Shown here: piece by piece, positions 22,305-33,400 of the stretch
How positions within the stretch are numbered: position 1 is the first letter of the stretch
Layout: each line of letters starts with the position of its first letter
Assembly: GCF_001680005.1 (NCBI RefSeq)
Contig: NC_033556.1
Span: 434,001-498,000, forward strand
Reading direction: 5' to 3'
DNA: 64,000 nt
Origin: Plasmodium coatneyi
Lineage: Eukaryota > Apicomplexa > Aconoidasida > Haemosporida > Plasmodiidae
The notes under the pieces: generated by a model
Told to the model about the DNA's origin: nothing
The model's database searches: none
The model's input: the letters and a program-made list of their open reading frames with translations, nothing else
Position numbers and translations under genes: made by a program

Positions 22305-23835
22305 AATGGTGTACGTGCTTAAAAGCTGTGCATATTTTCCCTCTTCAGAGTGGAAGCGCCTATCTTTGGGAATCTTCCTCGAAAATTGGCCCAGTGGGAG
22401 GGGTGAAAATAAGCAAGTAAAAAAAAGGAACAAATTGTGAAAAAAAAATGGAACAAACTCGGCAAAAAAAAAGAAGTTAATTATGCAAAAAAAAGAAACA
22501 AATTTTGCAAAAGCGCGCACGTCGTGCTACTCCATAACGATGAACCGCACAGTGGGGAAAAATATATTTTACATTAACAACACCGTTTGTGGGTGGAAAA
22601 AAAAAAAAAAAAAAAAAAAAAAAAACAGTTCACGAAAAGTGCTACACAGAAAAAAAACAAATGGGAAAATGTTCCGTCCATATGCTTAGCTTGTGCAAAG
22701 TTGACCTTGAACTTTGACCTTTTAACGTCTGTTTTTTTCTCCTCTTGGCTGCTTAATTTTGCTGCATACACAAGTGAGCTAGCTAATATGCCAACGTTTC
22801 GTATGCATACACATACGACTCCGCCGCGGTAAGAAGCCCCCTTTTTCGATAGACAACCCCTGTTTATCGATTTCGTACCAGCTACTTTTTGAACAAACGA
22901 GAGTCATTTTATTTTTGTGTGACTTTTTGCCCCAACGGATAAGGCAGCTTGGGGGGGAGGGCAAAGAAAAATGCTTCCTTGTGTGGTCAGAATCTCTTTG
23001 GGGCAACAAAGGGGTGAAACGTCAATCCGATGAGGCAATGAAGCACTTTCCCTCCGTTGCAACTATCACACCTGTAGGGCACGTGCTACCATTTTGTAAA
23101 GACTAGCAGAAGAGCGTTTTTTTAATACATTTGCTTAAACCAGTTCATATGAAAAAAAAAAAAAAAAAAAAAGGAATGGCGGTGCGAAATATGCTCACGT
23201 TCATACAGCACGGCACGACATTACGGGTAGGTGGAGAGCTGTCTTGCGTACTTGTGGAGAGGACCCCTACACGAAGTAGCTTTCCCCCATTACCCGCTCT
23301 GCAACGTCCACGCACAGCGGTCAATATATGGATGGTAAAAAAATAATAAAAGAGAAAAAAAAAAGGATTCCTTCTTTTTAAATTAGCAAATAAAAGTGAA
23401 TATGCAATCATCGGTACAAAAAAAAAAAAAAAAAAAAAAGAGGTCATAGCATGGACAATGTGACACGTAAAACTCGTGACGATGCCGCTGCTGGTGGGTA
23501 ACTATACCTAATGCTCCACTTACACCCGTTAAGTGGAGAACATCACAGATGCAAAACCCATAATGCATTGAAGAAACTAACGGGGGCTGACGGGTGGTTA
23601 CACTCATTCTGTCTCCCCACACTGTATGGTGAAACCTGTTTGGATTTGTCGTGAATCGTCCAATCAGGGTTGTGCTTACGCGCAGATGTACGGAAGTGTG
23701 CTTGGAATTTTGCTCTCTTGGGAAGATTAATCATGGTAGTAATACATTAGTACTGTGACTACAATTGGGGTTCTTCACCCCAACCGGTAGGGGAGGACCC
23801 AAATGGAGTCATCTCTCCTAGAAAAAACATTCCGT
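22305..23835. other. Intergenic region between POP1 and the first hydrolase gene
   Basis: Contains several long A/T homopolymers (about 22598-22625, 23150-23172, 23418-23439). No convincing gene is present; open frames here are homopolymer-driven or lack features. The POP1 promoter should lie near its left end. Confidence 0.6.
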
Positions 23836-25371
23836 TTACGCTTTGACGGACTGCAACTGAGCCAGCCAGTCGATAACCTTCTTGAGGATTCTCTCATTCC
23901 CCGGTTCCAGAGGAAGAATGTGGTCCATGTCCTCAATGGTAAACAATTCCTTGTTCTTCGTTTTAAGTGCATTAAAAAATTTGGACACTCCAGTGTACGA
24001 ACAAGCGCTATCGAGCACAGAGTGGACAAACAATATTTGTACGTCTTCCGGAATGTACTTCATATCCTTGTGTAATGCATCTACTGCTTTTAGAAGTTCA
24101 TTCCCGAAACGGTTCGTTATGGCCTTAGGGTAACAGTGGGGATCAAAGCTAAACAGGTCATTAATGTAAGGGAACATCTCAAACTTCAGGTAAGGGCCCA
24201 GTCTCATGGTGGGGAGAAGCGCGGCTGCAATTTTCGCTATAGGTATGTAGAAGTATTTATATTCTGGCTTCTTCTTCAGGTCGTCTAGAGAAATCATGCC
24301 CGCTAGACTAATCACTCCCTTTATGTTTAAACGTTTAATGGATTCATCTCCTTTTTTTTCCCTCAATTGTAATATTCTTAAAACGATGTTTCCTCCCATT
24401 GATAGACCCATGAAGTAGAATGGAGGGACGTCATTCTTACTGCTACTGTTCACGGTACTTGGGGTTTGTCCCCTACTGGATGGAGTGTTACCAGGAGAGG
24501 GATGAGTTCCCTGTGATGTTTCCTCATTATCGGAGGATTCCCCATCGTTAGACGTGTTAACACCCCCATTGGCTGCTTTTTTTTTGTTGTTCTTTTTCCC
24601 TGGTTCGCATAATGAGTCGTATACAATGTTAGCATACTGCACCACGTCGCGAATTAAGTCTTGAAAGTTATTTATGTGAGTCTTCACATTTTTGACGCAC
24701 CCGGATTCTCCATGTCCTCTCATGTCTAACCCGTAGACTGAGTAGCCATTTTTATTAAATTGTTCTATCCAGCTACCTTTATAAAGGTAGTAATTATTTT
24801 TATCGATAAGGGTGGCCTTTTCCTTGCTCTCTATGATGGCATTATGCTTTAGGTACTCAAATCTCACATGGCAGTTTAGGGCATGCACTAGCATTATTAT
24901 TCCAACTGGATTGTCCACCACCCACTCGTATGTCTTCAGCTCTAGTCCATCTCGACTTTTGAAGGACCCCGTCTTCAGGATGTCATTCTGCTCCACTTTA
25001 TTATTATTATCCGTGGTCTTGTTTGTATGCATATTTGGGGGGTCCTTTGCCACCTTATCGGCTAACTTATTAGGCGTCCCCTTGGCTAGCTGACTTGTGG
25101 CCTTTCCGGTCTGAACCGGGATTTTTTTATTCGGTTCCGTTGAGGTCATCTTCTCAATCTCTTTTGCGCTCACCTTTGTGGTCTCACTTTGGGTCACCCT
25201 TGTTACCCCGTTTGGGGCCCGATTCGGGGCCTTATTGGCGGGCTGATTCGTCGATTGATTCGTTGACTGGTTCGTACCCCGGTTGGGCGCCCTATTATCA
25301 CCCCTATTAGCTGGCCTGTTCCCGGGCCTGTTTTGGAATCCCCTACCGGCTCCTTTGTTTGTGTTACTCAT
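23836..25371 (-). CDS. Lysophospholipase-like alpha/beta hydrolase (PST-A-type family)
   Basis: Single-exon, 511 residues. The first ~130 residues are low-complexity Asn/Pro/Arg/Thr sequence. Then comes an alpha/beta hydrolase (Hydrolase_4/lysophospholipase type): nucleophile Ser324 in GLSMGG, probable acid Asp454 in SVLDSAC and His484 in DMDHIL. A Gly-Asp-Ser-rich insert (about residues 255-312) splits the fold before the nucleophile. The usual His-Gly before the oxyanion-hole strand end is His163-Ala164 here (LVHALN), whereas the neighbouring paralogue keeps His-Gly. The family includes parasite lysophospholipases and esterases acting on lysophosphatidylcholine or monoacylglycerols; the substrate here is unknown. 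It is a tandem copy of the gene at 26714-27967. No clear signal peptide is seen. Confidence 0.88.
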   Translation of the reverse strand: MSNTNKGAGRGFQNRPGNRPANRGDNRAPNRGTNQSTNQSTNQPANKAPNRAPNGVTRVTQSETTKVSAKEIEKMTSTEPNKKIPVQTGKATSQLAKGTPNKLADKVAKDPPNMHTNKTTDNNNKVEQNDILKTGSFKSRDGLELKTYEWVVDNPVGIIMLVHALNCHVRFEYLKHNAIIESKEKATLIDKNNYYLYKGSWIEQFNKNGYSVYGLDMRGHGESGCVKNVKTHINNFQDLIRDVVQYANIVYDSLCEPGKKNNKKKAANGGVNTSNDGESSDNEETSQGTHPSPGNTPSSRGQTPSTVNSSSKNDVPPFYFMGLSMGGNIVLRILQLREKKGDESIKRLNIKGVISLAGMISLDDLKKKPEYKYFYIPIAKIAAALLPTMRLGPYLKFEMFPYINDLFSFDPHCYPKAITNRFGNELLKAVDALHKDMKYIPEDVQILFVHSVLDSACSYTGVSKFFNALKTKNKELFTIEDMDHILPLEPGNERILKKVIDWLAQLQSVKA

Positions 25372-26405
25372 CGTGGTTTGTCTCTATGTCAGTGCTGTAG
25401 AGTATCTACAAAGTGGATTATTCGACGGGTCTGTTCTAATGCAGCGGGGGAGCAAAGCTAGCGGGGAAGACGAAATGGAAAGATAATTGACAGGGGAAGA
25501 GCTTAAAAAATAAATGCGGATAAAAAACGGAAGGGAATTTCAAATGAAGGGCCACAAACATGGATAAAAAAAAGGGCAAGGACAAAAATATAAAAAAGTA
25601 AAAATGGGACGTTTAAAAAATTGCAAACGTGAGAAAATAAAAAAATCAATGTTAAGAAGAAAACCTTCAGCGGAATATAATTGATCAAATGTTCAATTAA
25701 AAAGAATTAACCTATTTGTTAAATTAAAAAAAAAAAAAAAAATACGAAAGGAACAAACGGGGCGACGAATATATAAAAGGGGAAAAATAAAAAAAATTTC
25801 TAACGAGGGATGCAAAAGAACGCAACCAAAAAAAAGTTCGCGTGGACTGTTTCTATTTTCTTTCTCTTTCAAATGAGTTGTTCGCGGGTTTGAAAAATCC
25901 TAAGAAACGTGAATAAGCGCAGTATGCCGTTTTTTTTTTTTCTTTGTAAGTGGCGGGGGAGAGCGAAATAAAATAATTCTTTTTAGAGTGATGTCGGGCC
26001 TCCTTCTCGACCCATGCTGCCTTTATCCATTTAACGTGCCTCTCATTTGTAGGGGGATAAGATTTTAGAAGTAAAGGCCCCATAATAACAAGGATCACCT
26101 CAAGTGACGATAACGCAGGGTGTTGACATGTATACATATTTATATAGAATTATTTATTTGCGTCATTTAGGTCGGTCCGTTAACTGCCCGCCTGCTAACG
26201 CATGGGGAAAAGCATGTCCACATATATTAATGGTTTTAAATTTTCTTCACTCTTGACAGCGTGGAAATATATTAACAAAAAGGCGTCCCATCGGAAAGGG
26301 CTAAGTAACCCAGTTTGGAGCAGCTTCCATTTGGAATGGCGCGAAAAATAATACAAAGGTAATTTAAAAAAGACACAAACACAATGCCAAGGTAATACAA
26401 AAAAG

Positions 26406-26438
<33 letters not shown>

Positions 26439-26713
26439 AAAACGATAAAGCGTTGTTGTGAATATGTACAGGCGCAAAATGACACATTGTGGGAAAAAAA
26501 AAACTACACGAACAGCTTAAGTGTCCATTTGATTGTATTCCCCCATGGGAACATAACACGTGGCGCAACTTCGGAACAATTGGCAAAAAAGGGTGGCCTA
26601 CGCTGCAGCTTTATGCAAGCGCAATTGGGATGAATTAAGTAGGGTTGTATTATGGTTGGGTGAATTTTAATTGGGGCGGGTTAGGTGCTCGTTAGGCGCG
26701 AGTTAGGCACGCC
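25372..26713. other. Intergenic region between tandem hydrolase genes
   Basis: AT-rich spacer with long poly(A) runs (about 25727-25741, 26407-26435). It should include the promoter of the downstream hydrolase and the 3' UTR of the other. No gene seen. Confidence 0.6.
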
Positions 26714-27967
26714 TTAGTTGTCGGTCGCATCCGACGGAGAGTTTTCGGATAGCCACGTCAGCACCTTCTGCAGAACGCGCTCGTTGCCCGGCTCCATGGT
26801 GAGGACGTGGTCCATATCGTCCAGTACGTGTAGCTCCTTAAGGTTTGTATTAATTTTTTTAAAAAATGTTTCCGCGCCCCCGAAGAAACAAGCACTGTCA
26901 TGTTTGGAATGGACAAAAAGGATAGGGGTGTCCTTTGGAATATGGTCTATGTCATTATGTAAGTTTTCAATGGCGTTCAGAAGCTCATAACCTAACTTGC
27001 ACGTGATGGGTTTTTTATACCTATTTTTATCGTACTTAAAAATCTGATTAACATATGGGTATTTTTTGAAGTACAACGATGGAGTCAGCCTCAGGGTTGG
27101 AAAAACGGCGGCAAGAAATTTCCCAAAAGGAATGTAGAAATATTTGTATGAAGCTTTGGTGGCTAATTCGTCGATGGAGATCATCCCGGCTAGACATATA
27201 CATCCTTTTATGTTCAGTTTTGCGTTATGGTCTTTGGATTTCTCCAGAATTTCTAGTGTCCTTAGTACTATGTTTCCTCCCATGGAAAGACCCATTATGT
27301 AGAAGGGTGGCATTTTCGTGTTTTTCAGGTTGTTGTGAATGGACGATGAGACATTGTTCCTCTGCGCTAGGGAAGTGGGCGATGGAGCAGACGTGGGGGA
27401 TGAAGGGGAAGTGATCGACTTGGGAGAAGCCGACGAACTGCTCTTACTCGTTTCCCCACTTAGTTCATCCTTCTGACCGCGCAGACACATAAGGTCGTGC
27501 ACTCTATTAATATACTGTATGAGGTCATAAACCATATCATCAAATTTTTTCACGTGCGTTTTTAAATTCCTCCAGCCGTCCGACAGTCCATGTCCCTGGT
27601 GATCCATGCCATATACGGAATATCCATTTTTGTTTAAATGCTCAATCCAGCTGTCTTTATAAACGTAGTAATTATCTGCATCTTTTAGAATAGCCTTTTC
27701 TGGGCTCACTATATCTACGTTGTGTCGCATGTACTCTAACCGTAGGTTTGTGTTCAGTCCATGGACTAGGAATATAACTCCTATTGGGTTCTTTACTAGC
27801 CAGGAATAGGTCTTCAATTTGAGTCCATCTCGGTTATGGAATGAATCTACCTTAGGCTTTCCGTCCAAACGCGCGCTTCCAGCGGATCCTCTTAGGCCCG
27901 TCGAGCAGGATCCCCCGCCCCCACGGCCTGGCTTGTTGTCAAGTTCCATGGACTGCGCCTCTGCCAT
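26714..27967 (-). CDS. Lysophospholipase-like alpha/beta hydrolase, tandem paralogue
   Basis: Single-exon, 417 residues. The catalytic set is complete: His69-Gly70 in LVHGLN, nucleophile Ser228 in GLSMGG, Asp357 in HSKHDSAC and His387 in DMDHVL. It shares strong collinear similarity with the gene at 23836-25371 (for example NKNGYSVYG, MPPFYIMGLSMGGNIVLR versus VPPFYFMGLSMGGNIVLR, EPGNER), so the two arose by tandem duplication. It has a shorter N-terminus and a Ser/Pro/Thr-rich insert at about residues 171-212. Likely a lipase or esterase for lysophospholipid or monoacylglycerol. The cellular location cannot be told from the sequence. Confidence 0.9.
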   Translation of the reverse strand: MAEAQSMELDNKPGRGGGGSCSTGLRGSAGSARLDGKPKVDSFHNRDGLKLKTYSWLVKNPIGVIFLVHGLNTNLRLEYMRHNVDIVSPEKAILKDADNYYVYKDSWIEHLNKNGYSVYGMDHQGHGLSDGWRNLKTHVKKFDDMVYDLIQYINRVHDLMCLRGQKDELSGETSKSSSSASPKSITSPSSPTSAPSPTSLAQRNNVSSSIHNNLKNTKMPPFYIMGLSMGGNIVLRTLEILEKSKDHNAKLNIKGCICLAGMISIDELATKASYKYFYIPFGKFLAAVFPTLRLTPSLYFKKYPYVNQIFKYDKNRYKKPITCKLGYELLNAIENLHNDIDHIPKDTPILFVHSKHDSACFFGGAETFFKKINTNLKELHVLDDMDHVLTMEPGNERVLQKVLTWLSENSPSDATDN

Positions 27968-29817
27968 TCGTTCGGGAAGTAGCGGTTGCAGCGGTCACGG
28001 TGATGAACGCGTAGCACTTATCAGTCCAACGATACAATGCAAAGAATAGGTAATCCCTGTTGGAAAGCAGGTGGTCACGAAGCGGAGTAAAAAGTTTGCT
28101 GAACAAACTAGTGCTCCTATATATACTATGAGAAAAACGGAGCAATACGGGTAGTGGTCCCCCCCCACCTACATCACTGCCTTATTTCCTACATACAAAG
28201 GGACGGGGAGTAAGCCAAATCGAAAGGGCTACCTCACGTAGTCGCGCTGAGCAAAAACACAGGGCTGTTCTGTAAACAAATGCCCATGTCAGAAACGCTT
28301 ATGCGATATGGAAACAGTCCCAACGCGGGCGTACCTTTGGCCACGCATTTGCTTGTTGCTATGGGCCTCTTTTCCGTGCCTCAAAATGGGAATAAAAGCA
28401 ATGTAAAAACGAAGTAAGAACGACGTAAAAGTGAACGAAATGAGAAAGAAAAAAATATCCCCAAAACGAATCACAAAGCAACAATGCTAACCTTTTAGCA
28501 AGAAAAAAACGCATGACTCATCTGCAAAAAAAATTGCCAACTCCGTCAGAACTTTTTTTTTTTTTTTTTTTTTTTTTTGTTAACATACTTTGGTATACCC
28601 CCATGGGGTTCCTTCCAAGTGCACCCACGTATAGCTGACATGACATGCGAAATGATCTCACATCCCTGGGGGGGACTCCGAACGGGAAAATCATCCCCAC
28701 GCGAAGAAATACAAACAATGCCGCAACTGCGCAATGTGACGTATCACATAGCCAAGGAGTGGGCAGGTGAATTGCAATGTCAATGGAGAGGGAGGTACGT
28801 CGAAAGGATTGAAAAGGCCAGGGGAATCTGGGAAGGTCAACTCGTTCATTTGGGGAAAGCTGCTTGGACAGCGAGTTTGAAGTGGAGTTCCCTGAGAAGA
28901 TGGACGTGATACTCATCGAGGGGGACACAGCAGAGTTATGTCAACCCCAGACGAAATTGCATCTCCACTCTATTTTTCTTTTTTCACCCTAAATTATTCT
29001 TCCTAATCTGAGCCTCATACAGAAACTAATCCGGGTGGGGCAACCACGAAATAAGACGCCACAAGGGAGAACACCCACGAAAGGAGTCTCCACGAAGTGC
29101 TTTTTTCACTCTTTGCTTCCCCTGCACATGCATTTCCTCTTTTCACTGCCCACTCGCCACACCAGGCAGAACAATCATCTGTCGTTCCGCTTCCCCCTGT
29201 CAAAATGAAAATTTACTTTGTGTCCCTTTTATCCCAAACGTGAGGTTTGCTCCTTAGGGGTAGCTATACTGTGCGCATGAGCCATCATGGGGTCATTCAT
29301 TTGACTGATTCTACCGGATGTACGAAGGCACACCACCCGCGAAGTGTTCCTCCCATCGACTCAATCCCCTTCGTTGTTGCGTTTAACTTAGCTGGGGAGA
29401 GGAATGTAGAAGAACCCAAGGGGTGCACTTTCACGTGCATGAGTTTGCGCGTGCGTTTACAAAATACGGGGATTGGTGCCTCCCACCAGGATAACACAAA
29501 AAAAAAAAAAAAAAAAAAAAATATATACATACATATATATATATGAATTTTCCTTGTAACCTACGCGCGAGTCACTTTTTTCCACCCTGCGTTGTTGCGC
29601 CCCCCACCGTGAAAAAGGCCCACGCGTTCTTCCCATTTGTGAGTGCATCTCAATGCAGGTATGAACTAGTATTCGCGCCTACCTGCTGCTGAAGAAGTGG
29701 CTCCGTTTGCCTAGCTTCTTCCGCTCCTTCCAAACCGCAAATAACAGTTCTAAAGGTTTATCCCCCCACTTTTTAGGTGACCCTTGTTCCCCTTTTAAAC
29801 GAGGCGAGAAAAGGAAA
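27968..29817. other. Intergenic region, no supported gene
   Basis: About 1.85 kb between the divergently oriented hydrolase gene and the small plus-strand gene. It has T20-type and A23-type tracts at about 28551-28578 and 29499-29521. Open frames at 28518-28928 lack recognisable features. Promoters for both flanking genes should be here. Confidence 0.55.
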
Positions 29818-30015
29818 ATGCCGCTGGGGGTCCCTCTGAGGAAGTACCTGTTCATTGTATCCACGTCCTTCTTGTGCATGGCCATGGGGTCTTGCTGTGT
29901 CCACCTGGTCATGAAGCCCGAGATGAGGGAGCACGACATTTCGAAGCACTTGCAGAATCGGAACAGCGCCATCCAGGAGGTGCAGCGGGAGATCCTCCGC
30001 CGGAAGACGTCCTAG
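29818..30015 (+). CDS. Small membrane protein resembling complex III assembly factor UQCC6 (Brawnin)
   Basis: 65 residues, single exon. It starts MPLGVPLRKYLF, continues through a hydrophobic segment (about residues 10-31, ending CCVHLVMKPEM), then a charged helix ending in ERIL/RRK-type basic residues. The human micropeptide UQCC6/Brawnin, an inner-membrane factor for ubiquinol-cytochrome c reductase assembly, has the same size class (about 70 residues). It shares the pattern MP-x-GV...YL...S.L.M..G..VVH...P, which I match from memory of that family. The frame stays open upstream to 29707, but I choose this ATG because the match begins with it. It lies alone on the plus strand between minus-strand genes. 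The call rests on a short pattern and needs a profile search. Confidence 0.6.
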   Translation: MPLGVPLRKYLFIVSTSFLCMAMGSCCVHLVMKPEMREHDISKHLQNRNSAIQEVQREILRRKTS

Positions 30016-30438
30016 CGAGGCGAATCGGTGAAGCGACGAAGCGCAGTAACGAGGTGAAGGCCCAAAAGGGAACCCCCTGCCTCCCCACGAATTGAAAACA
30101 GAACTTAGTATCGTATGGATGTCGCCAAAAAATCGAGTCAGCGGAGAGGTAGACCCCGTTACGTTCCTCCTTAAGAATCGGTGCACTGATGAACCTGTAT
30201 GTATGTGCAGGCGTGTCATTTTTTTTTTTTTTTTTTTTTGTATCGTGAGGAAAAGAATACATGCATATGTGTATGAACACATGTAGGCATGCATGACGAA
30301 ACAACTTCGAAACAAAAAAGGTGAAAAGTCCCCCTGTGCGGAAATAGTCGCGGGGGGTTGACCGGTTGGAGTCCGGGTGAGCGGCACCACAATGGCAAGG
30401 TCCGCTTCTCCATCTGCACTGCACATAGCGGGTTCACC
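30016..30438. other. Convergent intergenic region
   Basis: A short gap between the 3' ends of the small plus-strand gene and the DUF900 gene. It contains a T19 tract near 30220-30239. No gene seen. Confidence 0.6.
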
Positions 30439-33400
30439 TCATATGTCCGAATCGAATATGGACTTCAAGTGAGAGGGAGCGACTCTATAAACCCAGACGT
30501 TGCCCTCTCTCCGGTCCAGTCTAGAAGTCCTTTGCCGAGCCCTCTTCCTAGTGACAATGAGTTCTCGAATGTCTTCAATAATTTCTCTGTTCAACGACCA
30601 GTAGGAGTGTCTCAAGGTGTGCACATTAGATCCTAACCAAGTGGTATCAATCACATCTACATCTAGCCAATCACGATTATCTCTGCAAGAGTAAATGGGT
30701 TCTATTCCCGTAAAAACGAGTAGTGTATTCCTAAACATAGGTGGCTGGTGAACAAACTTCTGGTGAGCCGCATCGTTGTTGGTCTTCCCCTGATCATGTT
30801 CCATGGATGTCTGCTCATTGAAGTCATTCGAGTTGGTATTGTCCCTTTTTTTACAAAAATGAAAAACTTTTTTCAATTTTTGTACAAAGGTAGTCATCAT
30901 TCCTTTGTTTCTCATTTGCTCATTTGACACGTCGAAGTTTTCACAGTCAAAGAAGGAGGAAACTAATTTAGGTCCCTGCAAACTGTCGTCACTTTCATTC
31001 GTTTTGTTCCCAACTGGGATGGAAAAGTAATCCAATTTGTTGCTATCGAAAACGTAGTTGTCCATCCCGTTGGATTTCTTATAGTAGTTTTCTTTACATA
31101 TGTTTAAATCGAAGACATTTTTTCCAAGGGATTTTGTTCCACTAAAAATTTCCGCCCATTTTAATGCCTTGTCGTTAGAGTCACAATAAATAGATATGAC
31201 TGTGCAGAAGGAGCGAAGGAACACATATTCCTTGTTTACAAAGTCACTTAGGTAGTATTCTGGGTTCATCATGGTCAGGGTGATGAGCTTCATTTTGTTC
31301 AGGTTATTTGTCCCCATTTCTTTCTCGTCGATGGTGGAGAAGAGGTCGCTCTTTACGATGTCGTGGAAGGCCAGCAGGAACATCCTGGTGCCCATGCTGT
31401 GCGTGATAATGTGGACGTGCCGGATTCCTGCAAGGGGTGTAAGTAGCAACACAAATATGGTGATATATTAACAAGGGGGTGTTGAAGTAGGTACTACTGC
31501 ATGGGTGTCAGTTCCTTCTTTGCCCCCCTTACCGTTACTTCGCAGCGTGTCCAAGAAACATTTAAACGCGTGGTGCCCCTCCTTGTTCTTGGAGTTATCC
31601 TTGGCGATGAAGAACTCGAGGAAGTTCTTCCCCGAGGGCCAGTTAAACAGGAAGAGCTTAATATAATTGGGGAAGTTGCCAAAGGACGCCATCTGCCCCA
31701 GGATTTGCAGCGCCTCCAGGTGACTGGTATTATACCCATGGATAAAAATGACCGCCTCTAAACAACCAGCCAGTTCACATTTTACCCAACCGTCTAAACT
31801 CAGCTCCTTGATGTTGTCTATCCAGGAGTACAACCTTCTGTTTGTCCCCTTCTTATAGTTAAGTGTATTCTTCCTCCTCTTAATAATTTTTATTTTCACC
31901 TCGCTGTCTTCGAACTCATTTTTTCTCGTCCTATCATGTATGAAGTTACAGTTTTTTTTGTTAATGTAGCCAGTGATGTAGAGCCCCCTCTCCGCATCGA
32001 TCGATATATGCAAATCGGTGTTGTATAGGATGCCAAAGTTTGGCATGTGTGGACATAAGTTCTGTAGAATTATGTTCATGCATTTTGTTTTGTATGCATT
32101 TGTTATCGTATCGGAAAAGAATATATTTTTTTTTTTTTTTTTTATTTTCAATTTTGGCAAAGTTCCCGACAATGCCCTCGGTAGGAACGTCTTTCTTCCA
32201 CCTGAGTTCCTTTTCTTCACATAAGTTTTGGTTTTTTCTTTCGTTTGTATGTTTTTTTTTTTTTTCTTTCTTATCTTCAGGTGTTTGAATTTTCTTATGT
32301 GAAGTAAGGTGTTGGTCATGCTGTAGCCGATGCGCCTTTGAATTTTCCTCTTCGCGTCGGTTTCTTCGTTGGTTGCATCCCCCTCCTTGGTTGCGTCTGG
32401 GCTTCCTGCCTCTACGGGCGATTCCGCGGAGTTCCCCACTTCGCTTCGTTTTTTTACATCTCCCATGTGCATCCGCACAGTTTTATGCTCCCTCTTCTGG
32501 CTCCCCCTGTGTGTCTTTTTTACCCCGACCTGGAACTCCAAACTTGGCTTCTCGGGCGGGATAGCTAATTCGTGTTCTGTGAGGCTCTTCCGTTTTATCC
32601 TTGCCGTTGGCGCTACATTTGACTGGTGACGCGGATGCCCCCTGGTTGGAATGTCATCACCGTGCACAGCATCGTAATCAGTATGGTCACGCTTGTCATA
32701 CCCATCGTCCGTTTTGTCGTTATCCCCCCCTTGCCTTGCTAACCCGTGCTTCATCCGCATGTCTTGGCACTTCCTCCTTGGCCTGGCGTGCACCTGATCC
32801 CCTTTCCCCAATTCGCAGTCAGGGGAACTATCATTCCGAGGGTGGTTGTTCCTCCTGCGGGACAGTTGCTCTTCTTCCGATGCGTGGCAATCCTTTCCCT
32901 TACTTCCTCTACCCTTTTCCATTTTTTCACTTGGCATTATTTTCTTTCTCCTCTTATGCTTCTCCTTTTTATGTACATCTTCGTGGTCACTTAAGTGGGT
33001 GGCATACTTAACTGATCTTCCGGCTCTATGCTCAGGGTGCCTCCCTTTGCCCAATTTGGTTGCACCCATTTCGGCGCGCCAACCTTGGTCGACGTCGGTG
33101 AGGTGCGTGTCACCTTCGTCCAGCAGGGTTGGCATTTCCCTCTCATCGAAGGGGCCAGGAGGGGTAGAAAAAGAAGGCGACGAAGAAGTGGAAGACGAAA
33201 AAGATGATGAGGACGACGATGGTTGACGCAAAGAGGGAGAAGACGGAAAAAATAGCGAAGACGAAAAGGACGAGGGCAATAATAGTGGTGAATCAGGAGG
33301 GAAAGACCTCTCCGGAAAGGCGGATGGATCATCAATAGAGCTTTGCCTAACTCCCCACTTCCCCTGCTGGTGATGCTCCTCCTCTTCCGCCAATTCATTG

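Noticed and set aside
22305..22520. Upstream extension of the POP1 frame with a hydrophobic Phe-rich stretch that looks like a signal peptide
   Set aside because: It is encoded by poly(A)/(T)-rich DNA typical of 5' UTRs, POP1 is nuclear, and a good ATG (MTGQSND) follows.
28518..28928. Open frames on both strands near 28.5-28.9 kb
   Set aside because: They run through a T-tract or lack family features, and neither strand shows a convincing start or domain.
32018..33226. Several plus-strand frames, some hydrophobic
   Set aside because: Antisense shadows of the Lys/Ser-rich part of the DUF900-type protein.
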